Part shown: positions 42,391 through 53,050 of the stretch, in pieces
Layout of the letters: each line of letters begins with the position of its first letter
Numbering within the stretch: the stretch's first letter is position 1
Source of the DNA: Escarpia spicata
Taxonomy: Eukaryota; Annelida; Polychaeta; Sabellida; Siboglinidae
NCBI GenBank assembly: GCA_963995525.1
Contig: OZ023214.1
Coordinates: forward strand, 15,766,199 to 15,830,198
Reading direction: 5' to 3'
Length of the DNA stretch: 64,000 nt
Made by a program: the position numbers and the translations under genes
The notes under the pieces: model-generated
Databases searched by the model: none
What the model saw: only the letters and a program-made list of their open reading frames with translations
Told to the model about the DNA's origin: nothing

Positions 42391-45300
42391 TCAGTCACGA
42401 TATCGTGCAGGTCTATTCCTCTTTCTCTGAGTCTTCCGCGGAAGGGCCCTTGACCCATTGCCCGTCGGCGACAACTGTTCTCTCGCAGCTTCACTTGACG
42501 GCTGTCGTCTGCTGGTCGACGGCGACTGTTCTTGCCCCGGACCAGAATGTTGTCGTAGGTTGTCTCTGGCGATTGCAGCCCATCGGGTGTCCACAGGCGC
42601 GCCTCGATACCGTCGCAGTCGGTCCTTGTGCACCAGCTTCGGTGTTCTACGTGGTCCATGTCACACCCGATACAGGACATCGTTGATCCGGTCAGCTACG
42701 TAATACGGCCCGTCCCACTGTTTGGCTAGCTTGGGACACATGCCCTTCTTCCGCTGGGGGTTGTTCATCCACACAGGTTTGCCAACATCAAACCGATTGT
42801 GGTCAGCACGAAGATCGTAGTGGCGCATCGCTCTGCCATGTGTCAGCTGGGTCTGTGAGCGAGCGAATTCATGAACAGATTATAAACGGTCACGTAGGTC
42901 AGTCACGTACTTGCAGTACTCAATAGGCTCTTCGTCAGGGCGCCCATACATCAAGTCGACGGGCATTGTAATTTCGCGTCCATACACCAACATACTCGGC
43001 GTGTACCCGGTGGTGTCGTGAACGGCCGACCGATACGACATCAAAAGCAAAGGAAGCTTCTGATCCCAGGTACCTTGATGCTCTCCGATGAACATCGCGA
43101 GCTACTGACCAAGTGTCCGGTTGTACCGCTCCACCATGCCGTCGGATTGGGGGTGTAGAGCAGTTGTCCTCGTCTTGTGGATGCCCAATAACTGGCACAT
43201 CTCTGTAAATACTGCGGACTCGAAATTTCGCCCTTGATCAGAGTGGATCTCCGCTGGGACGCCGTATCGAGATACGAACTCATTAACGAGCACGGACGCA
43301 ACAGTAGTAGCCTCCTGGTTAGGCAACGCATACGCTTCTGGCCACTTTGTAAAGTAGTCCATTACCACCAATAGATGTCGATTCCCAGCATCGGTCTCTG
43401 GGAAAGGGCCCATGAAGTCCAGCGCTATCCTCTCCATGGGACAGCCCACGTCATACTGTTGCAGAGGTGATCTTGTCTTCTTGCCAGTGCCCTTTTTCGC
43501 TGCGCATATGTCACATCGCCTACACCATGCGTCTACATCGATACGACATTTTGCCCAGTAGAAACGTTGGCGCACTTTTCCCAGCGTCTTGTTTCCACCC
43601 AGATGTCCTCCCGCCGGTTCGTCGTGAAGTTGTCGCAGTATCGCTGCTCGTTCGGTTTTGGGCAAAATAAACTGCCACAAAGCTATGTCGCCTCTAGGCG
43701 ATTCCCAGCGCCGGTAAAGGGCTCCCTCGCGCATCTGAAGACTGTCCCATTGGGCCCAGTAGATCTTCACGTCCTCGCTCATCGCGGACACCTCCGCCCA
43801 GCATGGCCGCTGTCCCAGTTCTTTCCATTTTAAGACTGGTGCGATAGTGGTGTCTGCGAGCTGTTGCTCTCTCAGTGACATCGACTCAATTTCTGTGTGC
43901 GTCAACACACGTACTTTTGCAGTAGTGTCCTCTTCCCGTTGCTCGTTGCGAAGACAGTGGCGACATTCTGATACCAAACACGGTCGTGGCGCTCTGGACA
44001 AGGCGTCAGCATTGGTATGACTCTTTCCCGCGCGATGGATCACATTAAAGTCATATTCTTGGAGTTTCTGCAACCACCGGGCCGTCTGTCCCTCTGGGTT
44101 TTTAAACCGCAATAGCCATTGCAGGGAGGCGTGGTCACTTCTCACAAGAAACTTGCGGCCGTATAAGTAGTGGTGAAATTGTCCCACAGCTGTGACGACT
44201 GCAAGTAGTTCTTTCCTAGTGACACAGTAGTTTCGCTCAGTTTTTCGCAGGGTCCTACTGTAATATGCGATGACCCGCTCTTTTCCCTCCTGTACCTGGG
44301 ACAAGATGCAGCCGATCCCTACATCACTGGCGTCAGTATCCACTATGAAGTCACCATCACTCTCAGGAAACGCCAACACTGGGGCCGCAGTCAGTACTTT
44401 CTTCAAACGTTGAAAGGCGGCAGTACACTCAGCTGTCCAATCAAATGCCTTTCCTTTCTCTGTTAGTCGATGCAGTGGCTTTGCGATTTCGGGGAAATCT
44501 GGCACAAATTTCCTGTAGTAAGTACAAAGGCCAATGAAGCGGCGAACATCCTTTGTTGTAGTTGGGACAGGTCATTCATCTATGGCAGCGGTCTTTGTCG
44601 GGTCCGTAGCCACGCCGTCGGCGCTGATGACATGCCCGAGATATGCGACCTCCCGACGAAACAGGTTACATTTCTTCGGGCTGAGTTTAAGTCCAGCACA
44701 ACGAAATCGACCCAGCACCTCTCGTAGGCAGCGCACGTTGTCATCAAATGATCTGCCGTGCACCAGGATGTCGTCCAAGTACACCAGGCAAGTCGTCCAG
44801 GGCAAACCACGAAGCACCAGTTCCATGAGCCTCTCGAAGGTCGCTGGTGCGTTACAGAGGCCAAACGGCATGACCCGAAACTGCCAGAGTCCGGTACCAG
44901 TGGAGAACGCAGTCTTCTCCTTGTCCTCTTCGTCCACCTCCACCTGCCAGTAGCCACTTTTCAGGTCCAGTGTGCAGAACCATGAAGAACCGGAGAGAGC
45001 TTCAAGAGTAGAGTCAATGCGTGGCAATGGGTAAGAGTCTTTCCGAGTCAAATCATTCAGCAGGCGATAGTCAACACAAAAACGAGTTGACCCGTCTTTC
45101 TTCTTAACCATGACGATGGGTGAAGACCACGCGCTAGCTGAAGGCTCAATTATCCCTTGCTTCAGCATGTGGTCAACCTCAACCTGCGCGTCTTGTTGTT
45201 TCGCCAGCGGTAATCAGCGTGGAGGCTGGCGTATCGGTCGAGCATTCCCCGTGTGTATCGTGTGCTTCGTGACGTTAGTGCGGCCGATGTCGTTCGGCGA

Positions 45301-46196
45301 GGAGGAGAACACATCTTGGAATTCGATCAGCAGTTCCATGAACGTGCGCCGCTGCTCCAAGTCCAGATCCTTGTCGCTGTTGTTGTACAACTCCTCCAGA
45401 TGAGGAGGTAGGAGGTTCCCCCATCCGCTGGGTGTGTCGGTCTCTCCCTTCTTGACATAGCAGACTGCGTGACAGCTCCCGACCACTGTACCCTTCTTTA
45501 GATGTATAGGGTTCTCGGTGGTGTTTGCAAGTCGGACTGGAACGATATCATTCGAGCAGTCAACCAGTGTGATTTCCTAACACAACGCCGCCAGAAGCGT
45601 CCTGAACTGGTTCAACTACACCCAGACCATCGCACGCGTGTTCCGCTATCACAGCCGGCGCAATCACCTGGGTCCTCGACTTGAGTTCGACATCGCAGTT
45701 TAAGGTTATCCGATATGACAGAGGGGCGCGTGGAAGGTTGCACTCCGTAGAAGGGGCACTTGTTTTGCAGTTCTAGAATACGGTTTGGGATGTCTACTCG
45801 ACAGTTGAAAGCATTCATGAAGTCAAGGCCCAGAATACAATCGTCTACGATGTCAGCCACGAACACTTGCTGGCAATTCGTGAAGTCGCCAATCTCCACC
45901 GTCACTTCTCCACGGCCATAAATGGGTGTCACCTCTCCTGTAGCAGTCTGCAGTTGCGTATTTCCCAGTAGCTGTTCAACTATGTTGACCGACCGCAGGA
46001 TGCTCTTCTTTACGACAGACACACTAGCACCAGTGTCTATAAGCATCCTACATGGTTGTCCTTCAATCGTTCCTTCTACGTACAGTCCCCCATCATGGCC
46101 GCCAAATGTGCGCCCCTCGATGACATCCGTAAGGGAATTACTTAATCCTCCTACTGCCGGTCTCCGCCCCGTGAGGCCGGCTGCTGTTCGTTTCCC
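42391..46196 (-). pseudogene. Broken pro-pol of the outer Gypsy element
   Basis: The order on the - strand is as follows. Protease near 46030-45980 (LIDTGAS). RT 45170-44575 with CTLDLKSGYWQ, MPFGLCNAPATF and YLDDIL. RNase H 44400-43960 (DTDASDVGIG, SDHASLQW, NADALSR). Integrase zinc finger near 43600 (CDICAAKK) and DDE core near 43430-43110 (ALDFMGPF, SDQGRNFES, MVERYNRT). GPY-like end near 42700 (WDGPYYV). Breaks: two changes of frame between about 45,690 and 45,575, and in-frame stops at 44572-44574, 43102-43104, 42880-42882 and 42661-42663. It cannot make a full Pol. Confidence 0.92.
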
Positions 46197-47359
46197 AGAT
46201 GTCGCGATGACGGCGATGCCCACTCTGTCTGTCTCGGCGACTGTCGACAGGTTCGCCTAAAATGGCCTACGTTGCCGCAATTCCAGCATCTGCGTGGGTC
46301 TGGCAGATCGTCCCTGGGTGGCGCTGCCCGCTTATCCAGAAGTAACTTCTGGACTCCCTCCGCCACTGCTAGTAGCGTCTCTGTTAATTGTCCGTACTCC
46401 GACTTCTTGTTTGATGCAGAATCTTCTGCCACTGCCACGGCTCGTACGCTTGGGGTTTGTCGCACTGCCATGTTGTACGACTCCAGCTCCATAGCGAGAC
46501 GCAGAGCTTCATGCAGGCTGGCTGGTCTTGCCTGCATCAAGCGGATGCGTAAATCATCGTCAGTTAAAGCACCGACAAACTGTTCTTTGGCGTGCTCGTC
46601 TTGCAGGCTCGATGGTACATCCCGATAAACAAGACGAGACAGACGCTCTATGTCTTCTGCCAGTTCAGGCAAAGACTCGCCTTTGCGCCTCCGGCGACTA
46701 CGGAGCTGCACCCGACTCAACTCCCGCTGCCCGGTCGCTCCAAACCTCATCTCGAGTGCGGTTACGAGGACACAGTAGCTGCGGCGCTTCGTGCTGTCCA
46801 TGCCACCTAACACATTGGCTGCTGGTCCTTCCAAGCTGGTGGCTAAAAAGGCAGCTTTCTCCGAGTCCTGCCATCCATTGAGCTCTGCGACCATCTCGAA
46901 CTGGGCGTGGTAGCTCTCCCACGTCGTCTTTCCGTCAAACTTCGGTGGACGCTGACAAGTGTGTCCACCCAGGGAAGGCCAAGACATCGATGCGGAGGTA
47001 ACGTCTGTAGCCACGAACGGTGACGCGTTATGACTGAGTGGAATCACTCCACTCACGCCATCCTCCAAATGTCGGAGCCGACTATCCAGTTGCGAGGTCT
47101 GCTCGGCAAGTTGTGTGGTCTTCTCTTCCAGCTTCTGCTCAAACTGGTCGATTTTAGCCGCGACTGTCGCATCTAACGCTTGGACAGCCTCCAGTTGCTG
47201 CTGCTGTAGCTGCTGTAATTCTTCTTTTCTCTCATGCTGCTGCTGTTGTTGCTGCTGCTGTAACATGTCAGCGAACGCCTGCATGTTTATTACCGCCGGT
47301 TCTGGCGGGGTTGCTGGCTCTTCCTGCCGCGACTTACGGGAAGTGGCACGTCTCGGCAT
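46151..47359 (-). CDS. Gag of the outer Gypsy element
   Basis: 402 codons from the ATG at 47359; the open frame runs upstream into the LTR but this is the first Met after the primer-binding site. Residues about 25-75 form a Gln-rich coiled coil (MLQQQQQQQQ, LEEKTTQLAEQTSQL). Next comes a retrotransposon capsid region (WESYHAQFEMVAELNGW; LPELAEDIERLSRLVYRD). The C-terminus holds a single CX2CX4HX4C zinc knuckle (CWNCGNVGHFRRTC) for RNA binding. The frame is intact, in contrast to pol. It ends TAG at 46151-46153, within reach of the frameshift hairpin. Confidence 0.9.
   Translation of the reverse strand: MPRRATSRKSRQEEPATPPEPAVINMQAFADMLQQQQQQQQHERKEELQQLQQQQLEAVQALDATVAAKIDQFEQKLEEKTTQLAEQTSQLDSRLRHLEDGVSGVIPLSHNASPFVATDVTSASMSWPSLGGHTCQRPPKFDGKTTWESYHAQFEMVAELNGWQDSEKAAFLATSLEGPAANVLGGMDSTKRRSYCVLVTALEMRFGATGQRELSRVQLRSRRRRKGESLPELAEDIERLSRLVYRDVPSSLQDEHAKEQFVGALTDDDLRIRLMQARPASLHEALRLAMELESYNMAVRQTPSVRAVAVAEDSASNKKSEYGQLTETLLAVAEGVQKLLLDKRAAPPRDDLPDPRRCWNCGNVGHFRRTCRQSPRQTEWASPSSRHLGNEQQPASRGGDRQ
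46156..46196 (-). promoter_or_regulatory. Programmed -1 ribosomal frameshift site, gag to pro
   Basis: On the - strand the slippery heptamer GGGAAAC (46196-46190) sits in the gag frame as CTG GGA AAC, so a -1 slip gives GGG AAA, the protease frame. After an 8-base spacer (46189-46182) a stem of nine positions with one mismatch forms between 46181-46173 and 46164-46156 (GCCGGCCTC with GAGACCGGC), loop 8 bases. The gag stop codon follows immediately. GGGAAAC is a known retroviral gag-pro slip site. Confidence 0.88.
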
Positions 47360-47379
47360 TTTCAGTTCCACACCAAAAT

Positions 47380-47396
47380 CCCGTTTCCTGACACCA
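47380..47396 (-). promoter_or_regulatory. Primer-binding site of the outer element
   Basis: On the - strand TGGTGTCAGGAAACGGG starts two bases after the LTR end. It begins with the TGG that pairs with a tRNA CCA end. I have not assigned the tRNA. Confidence 0.7.
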
Positions 47397-47398
47397 AA

Positions 47399-47622
47399 TG
47401 TTGCCGGACCCCGAGCGGTATGGGTTCGTCGATTTGGGTGGTTAGGTGTCGTCCGGTGCGGTAAAGGAAACACTGCCGAGGCGAATGCAACTTCTTTATT
47501 TTGCAACAGCAGTACCCAGCTGCTTCAAATTCAGACTACAGCGGACGCTACAACATGCACCAACTACGCGAAGGTAATACTAGAATTGACAACAATCAAA
47601 TGAGGTATTCTCGGAACCACAG
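47399..47622 (-). repeat. 5' LTR of the outer element, first part
   Basis: Matches 41810-42030 with one substitution (AATTGACAA versus AATTAACAA) up to the insertion point; the copy breaks at CCACAG (47617-47622). Confidence 0.95.
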
Positions 47623-47761
47623 CGCCATATTGGATAAGTATCACATTTCCGCTTCCTGTATGATTGCGTCTGTACGTCCTCTTGCCTCGACTTCCGCTTT
47701 GAGATAAGTCTGTTCAATAAATGTTCTCGTCGTTATCGAGTCTTTCCCTTCTATATTGGCG
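47623..47761 (+). repeat. 5' LTR of the nested element
   Basis: 139 bp, starting CGCCATATTGG and ending TATATTGGCG. The ends are inverted copies of each other but lack the usual TG...CA. It contains TTCAATAAATG, a poly(A) signal. Confidence 0.92.
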
Positions 47762-47779
47762 TGGTGGCAGCGTTTTCAC
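47762..47779 (+). promoter_or_regulatory. Primer-binding site of the nested element
   Basis: TGGTGGCAGCGTTTTCAC begins directly after the LTR with no spacer, which fixes the LTR's right end at 47761. The primer tRNA is not assigned. Confidence 0.7.
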
Positions 47780-47915
47780 TACTGAAGTGGATAGATACTC
47801 GTATAGCCAAACAAACGGCACGACGAATGCGTACTTTCCGTACGCAGTAATTAACATTGAACATTGAACATTGCCGGCATTTGCATAGACGATTGAGCTA
47901 CACGTCAACGCGACA

Positions 47916-50900
47916 ATGGCTCAGTCACAGAGAGCTCCAAAACAGTGGTCTCTTTCAAAACACGAAACACTGACGTCATATGAGAGCTGGCGCCAAAACC
48001 TCCAATATACTCTATCATTGGACGCGAATTTCGCACCATTCTTACTCGACCAGGCAACATGGGGAAAGAAAACTAACACTTCTCCACTCAGAGGCTTACT
48101 TGACGATATCGAAGACACACCAGGCTTGGTTAGGCGAACGGCACAACAAAAAGTCGCGCACTTAGAATTAATGCTTGGCCAGATTGCCAACTTCTGCCCG
48201 ATCATATCGCGAAATACCATCGTCAAAAACTCGACATCCGTCAACTCCATATGGCAGGCAATCAGACTTCACTTCGGGTTTCAGACAAGCGGCGCTCACT
48301 TCATAGATTTCGCCGACATAAAACTTGAATCAGACGAAAACCACGAGGACCTATTCCAACGCCTCGTGGCGTTCGTTGATGATAGTCTGCTGACAGTGGG
48401 TGGCGGTATATCACACCACGGCGAGTTCCCGACCGTAGATGAGGACTTATCACCGTCGCTAGAGAACATGGTTGTATTGAGCTGGCTTAGACTTATCCAT
48501 CAGGAGCTACCTAGACTCGTAAAACAGCGCTACGGAACCGAACTGCGGAGCCGCACACTAGCCAGTCTTAAACCAGAGATCTCTCAGGCCCTGGGGTCCC
48601 TACTGGACGAGATCCATTCTATGTCAGAGACAAAAATCCTGAGACAGTCAACCTACTACCAACCACGCACACGCTCTGGGCCCGCTCGCCCACAAAGCTA
48701 CCAACGAACCCAACGAGCAAAACAATGCCCACTCTGTAAGCAGGCTGGTAGACCGATAGTAGACCACTATCTAAGCGCTTGCAAGTACTTGCCCGAGCAA
48801 GACAGACTGTTCATGACTAAGGTACGCAACGTGACAGGACTAAACTGCGAAGATAGCGGAGACGATGAACCACCAGTGAATGACGACTACGTCAATGACG
48901 TACAAAACGTGTCGGCGACTTGTCGCGTAAATACGAAACAGTCGCCATTCTTCAAGGCATTCCATCGTCATCACCCAATACGTCTTACCCTCGACACTGG
49001 TGCCGAAACCAACATGATTAGAGAGACGGTGGCCAGGTCAATTGGTGCAAAAATCACCAAAAGCTCCCAGCTCGCAAGACAAGCTGATAGGGTAACCCCA
49101 CTCAATGTAGTCGGAGAAACAAGGCTCGTGTTATCGCGGGATAATCTTGACCTACACCTCGATGCCCTTGTCGTTAAAGACTTGGATGTCGATGTACTTG
49201 CGGGAACACCATTCATGACAACCAATGACATATCCGTTCGTCCCGCCAAAAATCAGATCAGCATTGACGAAACTGTGATACACTACGGGATGGAGAACGT
49301 CAACCGTTCCCAATATCACACGATTCGCAGAGCGCAAGCCTACGTGTTGCGTGCGCCACTCGCGTCCACTATTGTTTGGCCAGGCGACTACATAGAACTG
49401 TCTATTCCATCAGCACTCGACGATCTTGTAGTGGCGATCGAACCTCGTAACGATCATAAGTCAACATTGCACTACCAAGATTGGCCCCAACCTACCATTG
49501 TCGAGGCAGTCGGGGACAAAATCCGTTTACTAAACACGTGTACATATCCATTGAAAATAGGACGCAACGAGCACTTTTGCCAAGTGCGTGGTACCACAGC
49601 ATGTGACACCAACTACGTGGAAGACATCGTAGTCAAAAACACAAGCACACACGCAGCAGACGTGCAATTTTCAGACACTATCGAACTAGACAGTGGCAAC
49701 CTCTTGTCTGACGACTTGCGCAACCAGTTCCGCAATCTGCATCAACAATTTGACACCGTGTTCAACTCGAAAATCGTAGGATACAACGGGCATGCGGGCC
49801 CATTCACAGCAACTGTAAACATGGGACCAGTCCAACCCCCGCAGCGAAAGGGGTGGTGTCCGCAATACGCTCGCGACAAACTCGTCGAACTTCAGGAAAA
49901 GTTTGATGATTTGGAGGCGGCCGGTGTATTCCGTCGTCCAGAAGATATCGGGGTGGTGGTCGAATACCTTAACCCGTCATTTCTCGTACGCAAAGCTAAT
50001 GGAGGATCACGACTCGTCACTGCCTTCACGGAAGTAGGACGTTACAGCAAGCCGCAGCCTTCTCTCATGCCAGACGTGGATTCGACACTAAGATCCATTG
50101 CTTGCTGGAAATACATCGTTGTATCAGACTTGACGAATGCATTCTATCAGATCCCTCTATCGAAGGACTCAATCAAATATTGCGGAGTTGCGACACCCTT
50201 TCGTGGAGTTCTCGTGTACACACGATGTGCCATGGGCATGCCCGGCTCGGAGACGGCATTGGAAGAACTCATGTGCCGAGTCTTTGGTGATCTGTTACAA
50301 GAGGGCGTCGTCGCCAAGTTGGCTGACGATTTGTACTGCGGGGGCAACTCGCCACAAGAGCTACTAGACAACTGGAGTCGTGTCCTTGATGCCCTTGCTC
50401 GATGCGACTTACGACTTTCAGCAAAGAAGACCAGGGTTTGCCCCAAATCAACGACCATCCTAGGCTGGGTGTGGTCAGAAGGTACACTACATGCCAGTCC
50501 TCACCGCATCGCTACTCTGGCATCGTGCACACCGCCACAAACCGTTCTGGGACTTCGTTCCTTCGTTGGAGCATATAAAGTGTTGGGACGCGTCATCTCT
50601 CAGTGTTCCAAAATACTTGCACCCCTCGAGTCGTACATTGTGGGCATGAAATCACAGGAGACATTGACATGGACTGATGACATCCGCGAGGCGTTCCGTG
50701 TCGCCCAAAACACACTCTCCACCAACGTATCGATCACATTACCGCGGCCCAGTGACCAACTATGGATCGTTACCGACGGTTCGGTTACCAAACGTGGCAT
50801 CGGATCCACACTATACGTTTCGCGAAATGGACAGACCCGTCTTGCCGGGTTTTTCAGCGCCAAACTAAAGAAACACCAAGTTACATGGCTACCCTGCGAA

Positions 50901-52751
50901 ATCGAAGCGTTAGGTATTGCTGCAGCAGTCAAACACTTCAGCCCGTACATCATACAATCAAAGTCGAAGCCGTGTCTACTCACCGACAGCAAACCGTGTG
51001 TGCAGGCCATTGACAAACTATGCCGTGGCGAATTTTCATCTAGCCCTCGCGTGACATCGATTCTGTCAGTTGTCGCCCGATACCAAGTCACAGTGCGCCA
51101 CCTGGCGGGTTCATCAAACATACCATCCGACTTCGCAAGCAGAAACGCACCGGAATGCCATGAACCACATTGCCAGATATGCTCTTTCATATCGCAAATC
51201 GAACAATCTGTCGTTATGAGTGTTGCTGTGGAAGATATCATATCCGGCTCCACTCGCCTTCCGTTCACGAGCAGGTCCGCATGGCTCTCTACACAATCAG
51301 AGTGCCCTGACCTACGGCGCGTCAGAGCTCACCTAAAACAAGGCACACGTCCATCCAAAAAAGTAACCAATGCCAAGGACGTAAAACGTTACTTATCTAC
51401 TACAACGTTGGCTCGCGACGGCGTCATCGTTGTCAAGTGCGACATACCATTCGCGCCAACCAAAGAACTTATCGTAGTTCCACGACAAGTGTTAGATGGC
51501 TTACTAACAGCGATCCACCTAAAGCTGAGCCACCCATCAAAACACCAACTCAAACTCGTAGTTCGTCGTAACTTCTTCGCATTGGACATCGACAACGCGA
51601 TTGAGCGAGTGACCGACGCATGCCATACATGCATGTCACTAAAAAATATCCCGACTACACTCATCCAACAAACAACGACCGACGCTCCCGAAGCGATTGG
51701 TGTTTCGTTCGCAGCAGATGTTATCAAGCGTAACCGACAACTCATATTTGTCGTCCGCGAAACCGTTAGCTCATACACTTCTACGTGCATCATCGAGAGC
51801 GAACGCCATGACGCGTTACGTGACTGCCTCGCTCGACTCTGCATAGAGTTTAGACCCCTCGACGGGCCTCCTGCGATCATCCGTGTGGATCCAGCCCCAG
51901 GGTTCATCGCTCTCGTGAACGACCCAACTCTGCTACGTTTGGGTATTCGTTTGGAGATAGGGAGAATCAAAAACTCTAACAAAAACCTAGTAGCCGAGAA
52001 AGCTGTGTCAGAGGTTGAAGATGAGCTGCTACGACTGGAGCCTGGCGGGGGACCGGTGTCACCTCTTATACTGGCAATTGCTACCTCTCAACTCAACTCC
52101 AGAATCCGCGGTCGCGGCCTATCGGCACGCGAAATATGGTTCCAACGAGACCAGTTTTCCAACGCGCAGTTGCCTATTTTAGATCGTGCCATCATTGCTG
52201 AACAACATAAGTCTCGCCTACAAAATCACGCACACAGCCAGACGTCGAAGGCTCCTCGCGGCAAAGAGGCGCCTGTACCGATAATTCATGTCGGTGACTT
52301 GGTTTACGTACTATCCGACCGCAATAAGTCGCAAGCTCGAGACCGCTATCTAGTCACCTCTATCGAAGATAGCTGGTGCTACATTCGCAAATTTTGCGGA
52401 TCTCAACTACGCACTTCATCATACAAAGTGCGACTATCCGAATGCTATTTAGTACCCGGTCATGTGTCGACCACACTACCCACGCGCCATCGTGAGGATG
52501 GAGATGACACGGAAGACATCCCGCCATACGAAGATGACACCCCGCCTGATGTCCAAGCGAATGCAACTCCACCCGAAATCCCATTAATGATCGCAGCACC
52601 GCCCGAGGCTCCACTGACGATCACAGCGCCACCTGAGGCCCCTACAACCGCGCAACCGAAGCCGCCAACCACACCCAGTGACAACGTGAGGCCCACTCGA
52701 CCCATCCGCAGACGTAATAAACCTGCATATCTACAAGACTATGAGTTATAA
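47916..52751 (+). CDS. Gag-Pol polyprotein of the nested retrotransposon, 1,611 aa, single frame
   Basis: One uninterrupted frame from ATG 47916. Residues 1-250 are a Gag-like region. A zinc finger of spacing CX2CX9HX4C lies at 271-289 (CPLCKQ...H...C). An aspartic protease has DTG at 360-362. RT has its first Asp at 738 (SDLTNAFYQ) and LADD at 802-805, where most relatives have YxDD. RNase H acids are D954, E996, D1024 and D1072. The integrase has an HHCC finger (H1201, H1206, C1236, C1239) and a D1268-D1325-E1361 triad; the last pair has exactly 35 residues between, as in the canonical DD35E. The usual integrase phrase SDNG is replaced by VDPAPGF. The tail is Pro/Thr-rich and acidic. Gag and Pol share one frame, so no frameshift is needed; how the Gag:Pol ratio is set is unclear. 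Confidence 0.93.
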   Translation: MAQSQRAPKQWSLSKHETLTSYESWRQNLQYTLSLDANFAPFLLDQATWGKKTNTSPLRGLLDDIEDTPGLVRRTAQQKVAHLELMLGQIANFCPIISRNTIVKNSTSVNSIWQAIRLHFGFQTSGAHFIDFADIKLESDENHEDLFQRLVAFVDDSLLTVGGGISHHGEFPTVDEDLSPSLENMVVLSWLRLIHQELPRLVKQRYGTELRSRTLASLKPEISQALGSLLDEIHSMSETKILRQSTYYQPRTRSGPARPQSYQRTQRAKQCPLCKQAGRPIVDHYLSACKYLPEQDRLFMTKVRNVTGLNCEDSGDDEPPVNDDYVNDVQNVSATCRVNTKQSPFFKAFHRHHPIRLTLDTGAETNMIRETVARSIGAKITKSSQLARQADRVTPLNVVGETRLVLSRDNLDLHLDALVVKDLDVDVLAGTPFMTTNDISVRPAKNQISIDETVIHYGMENVNRSQYHTIRRAQAYVLRAPLASTIVWPGDYIELSIPSALDDLVVAIEPRNDHKSTLHYQDWPQPTIVEAVGDKIRLLNTCTYPLKIGRNEHFCQVRGTTACDTNYVEDIVVKNTSTHAADVQFSDTIELDSGNLLSDDLRNQFRNLHQQFDTVFNSKIVGYNGHAGPFTATVNMGPVQPPQRKGWCPQYARDKLVELQEKFDDLEAAGVFRRPEDIGVVVEYLNPSFLVRKANGGSRLVTAFTEVGRYSKPQPSLMPDVDSTLRSIACWKYIVVSDLTNAFYQIPLSKDSIKYCGVATPFRGVLVYTRCAMGMPGSETALEELMCRVFGDLLQEGVVAKLADDLYCGGNSPQELLDNWSRVLDALARCDLRLSAKKTRVCPKSTTILGWVWSEGTLHASPHRIATLASCTPPQTVLGLRSFVGAYKVLGRVISQCSKILAPLESYIVGMKSQETLTWTDDIREAFRVAQNTLSTNVSITLPRPSDQLWIVTDGSVTKRGIGSTLYVSRNGQTRLAGFFSAKLKKHQVTWLPCEIEALGIAAAVKHFSPYIIQSKSKPCLLTDSKPCVQAIDKLCRGEFSSSPRVTSILSVVARYQVTVRHLAGSSNIPSDFASRNAPECHEPHCQICSFISQIEQSVVMSVAVEDIISGSTRLPFTSRSAWLSTQSECPDLRRVRAHLKQGTRPSKKVTNAKDVKRYLSTTTLARDGVIVVKCDIPFAPTKELIVVPRQVLDGLLTAIHLKLSHPSKHQLKLVVRRNFFALDIDNAIERVTDACHTCMSLKNIPTTLIQQTTTDAPEAIGVSFAADVIKRNRQLIFVVRETVSSYTSTCIIESERHDALRDCLARLCIEFRPLDGPPAIIRVDPAPGFIALVNDPTLLRLGIRLEIGRIKNSNKNLVAEKAVSEVEDELLRLEPGGGPVSPLILAIATSQLNSRIRGRGLSAREIWFQRDQFSNAQLPILDRAIIAEQHKSRLQNHAHSQTSKAPRGKEAPVPIIHVGDLVYVLSDRNKSQARDRYLVTSIEDSWCYIRKFCGSQLRTSSYKVRLSECYLVPGHVSTTLPTRHREDGDDTEDIPPYEDDTPPDVQANATPPEIPLMIAAPPEAPLTITAPPEAPTTAQPKPPTTPSDNVRPTRPIRRRNKPAYLQDYEL

Positions 52752-52889
52752 TACATGTGCCATGGACCTATTGACTCTACTGCATATTTTGTGTGGCATA
52801 TGCCCATATTGACTCTACTGCATATTTTGTATGTCATATGGACTATCACGTTATAACCTTACAAGCTTATGTGCTATTATTAGATCAGT

Positions 52890-52911
52890 GAAGGAGAAAA
52901 GAAAGTGGTCA
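52890..52911 (+). promoter_or_regulatory. Polypurine tract of the nested element
   Basis: GAAGGAGAAAAGAAAGTGGTC lies just before the 3' LTR, with a few pyrimidines at its right edge. The uncommon interrupted end makes the exact priming site uncertain. Confidence 0.6.
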
Positions 52912-53050
52912 CGCCATATTGGATAAGTATCACATTTCCGCTTCCTGTATGATTGCGTCTGTACGTCCTCTTGCCTCGACTTCCGCTTTGAGATAAGTCT
53001 GTTCAATAAATGTTCTCGTTGTTATCGAGTCTTTCCCTTCTATATTGGCG
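52912..53050 (+). repeat. 3' LTR of the nested element
   Basis: Identical to the 5' LTR except for one base (CTCGTTGTT versus CTCGTCGTT). Confidence 0.93.

Larger units (their letters stand above)
47623..53050 (+). mobile_element. Intact LTR retrotransposon (divergent Gypsy-like) nested in the Gypsy LTR
   Basis: It is 5,428 bp long with 139-bp LTRs at each end (one difference between them), a primer-binding site directly after the 5' LTR, one long gag-pol frame and a purine-rich tract before the 3' LTR. It is flanked by a 3-bp duplication, CAG. The two host LTR pieces (224 and 137 bp) sum to 361, exactly three more than the intact 358-bp LTR. Nothing I can see prevents it from being active. 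The domain order protease-RT-RNaseH-integrase fits Ty3/Gypsy, but the lineage is remote from the other two elements here. Confidence 0.93.

Noticed and set aside
42405..42703. Plus-strand frames opposite the Gypsy pol (also 43467-43833, 44470-44985, 46272-46881, 47115-47603)
   Set aside because: Antisense shadows of the minus-strand gag and pol frames, without independent coding features; the Ser/Cys-rich ones are the complement of the Gln-rich Gag coil.
47916..52751. BEL/Pao classification of the nested element
   Set aside because: The short CG-ended LTR made me consider it, but the compact RT with LADD, the DD35E integrase and the domain spacing fit a divergent Gypsy-type Pol better. A tree is needed to settle the lineage.
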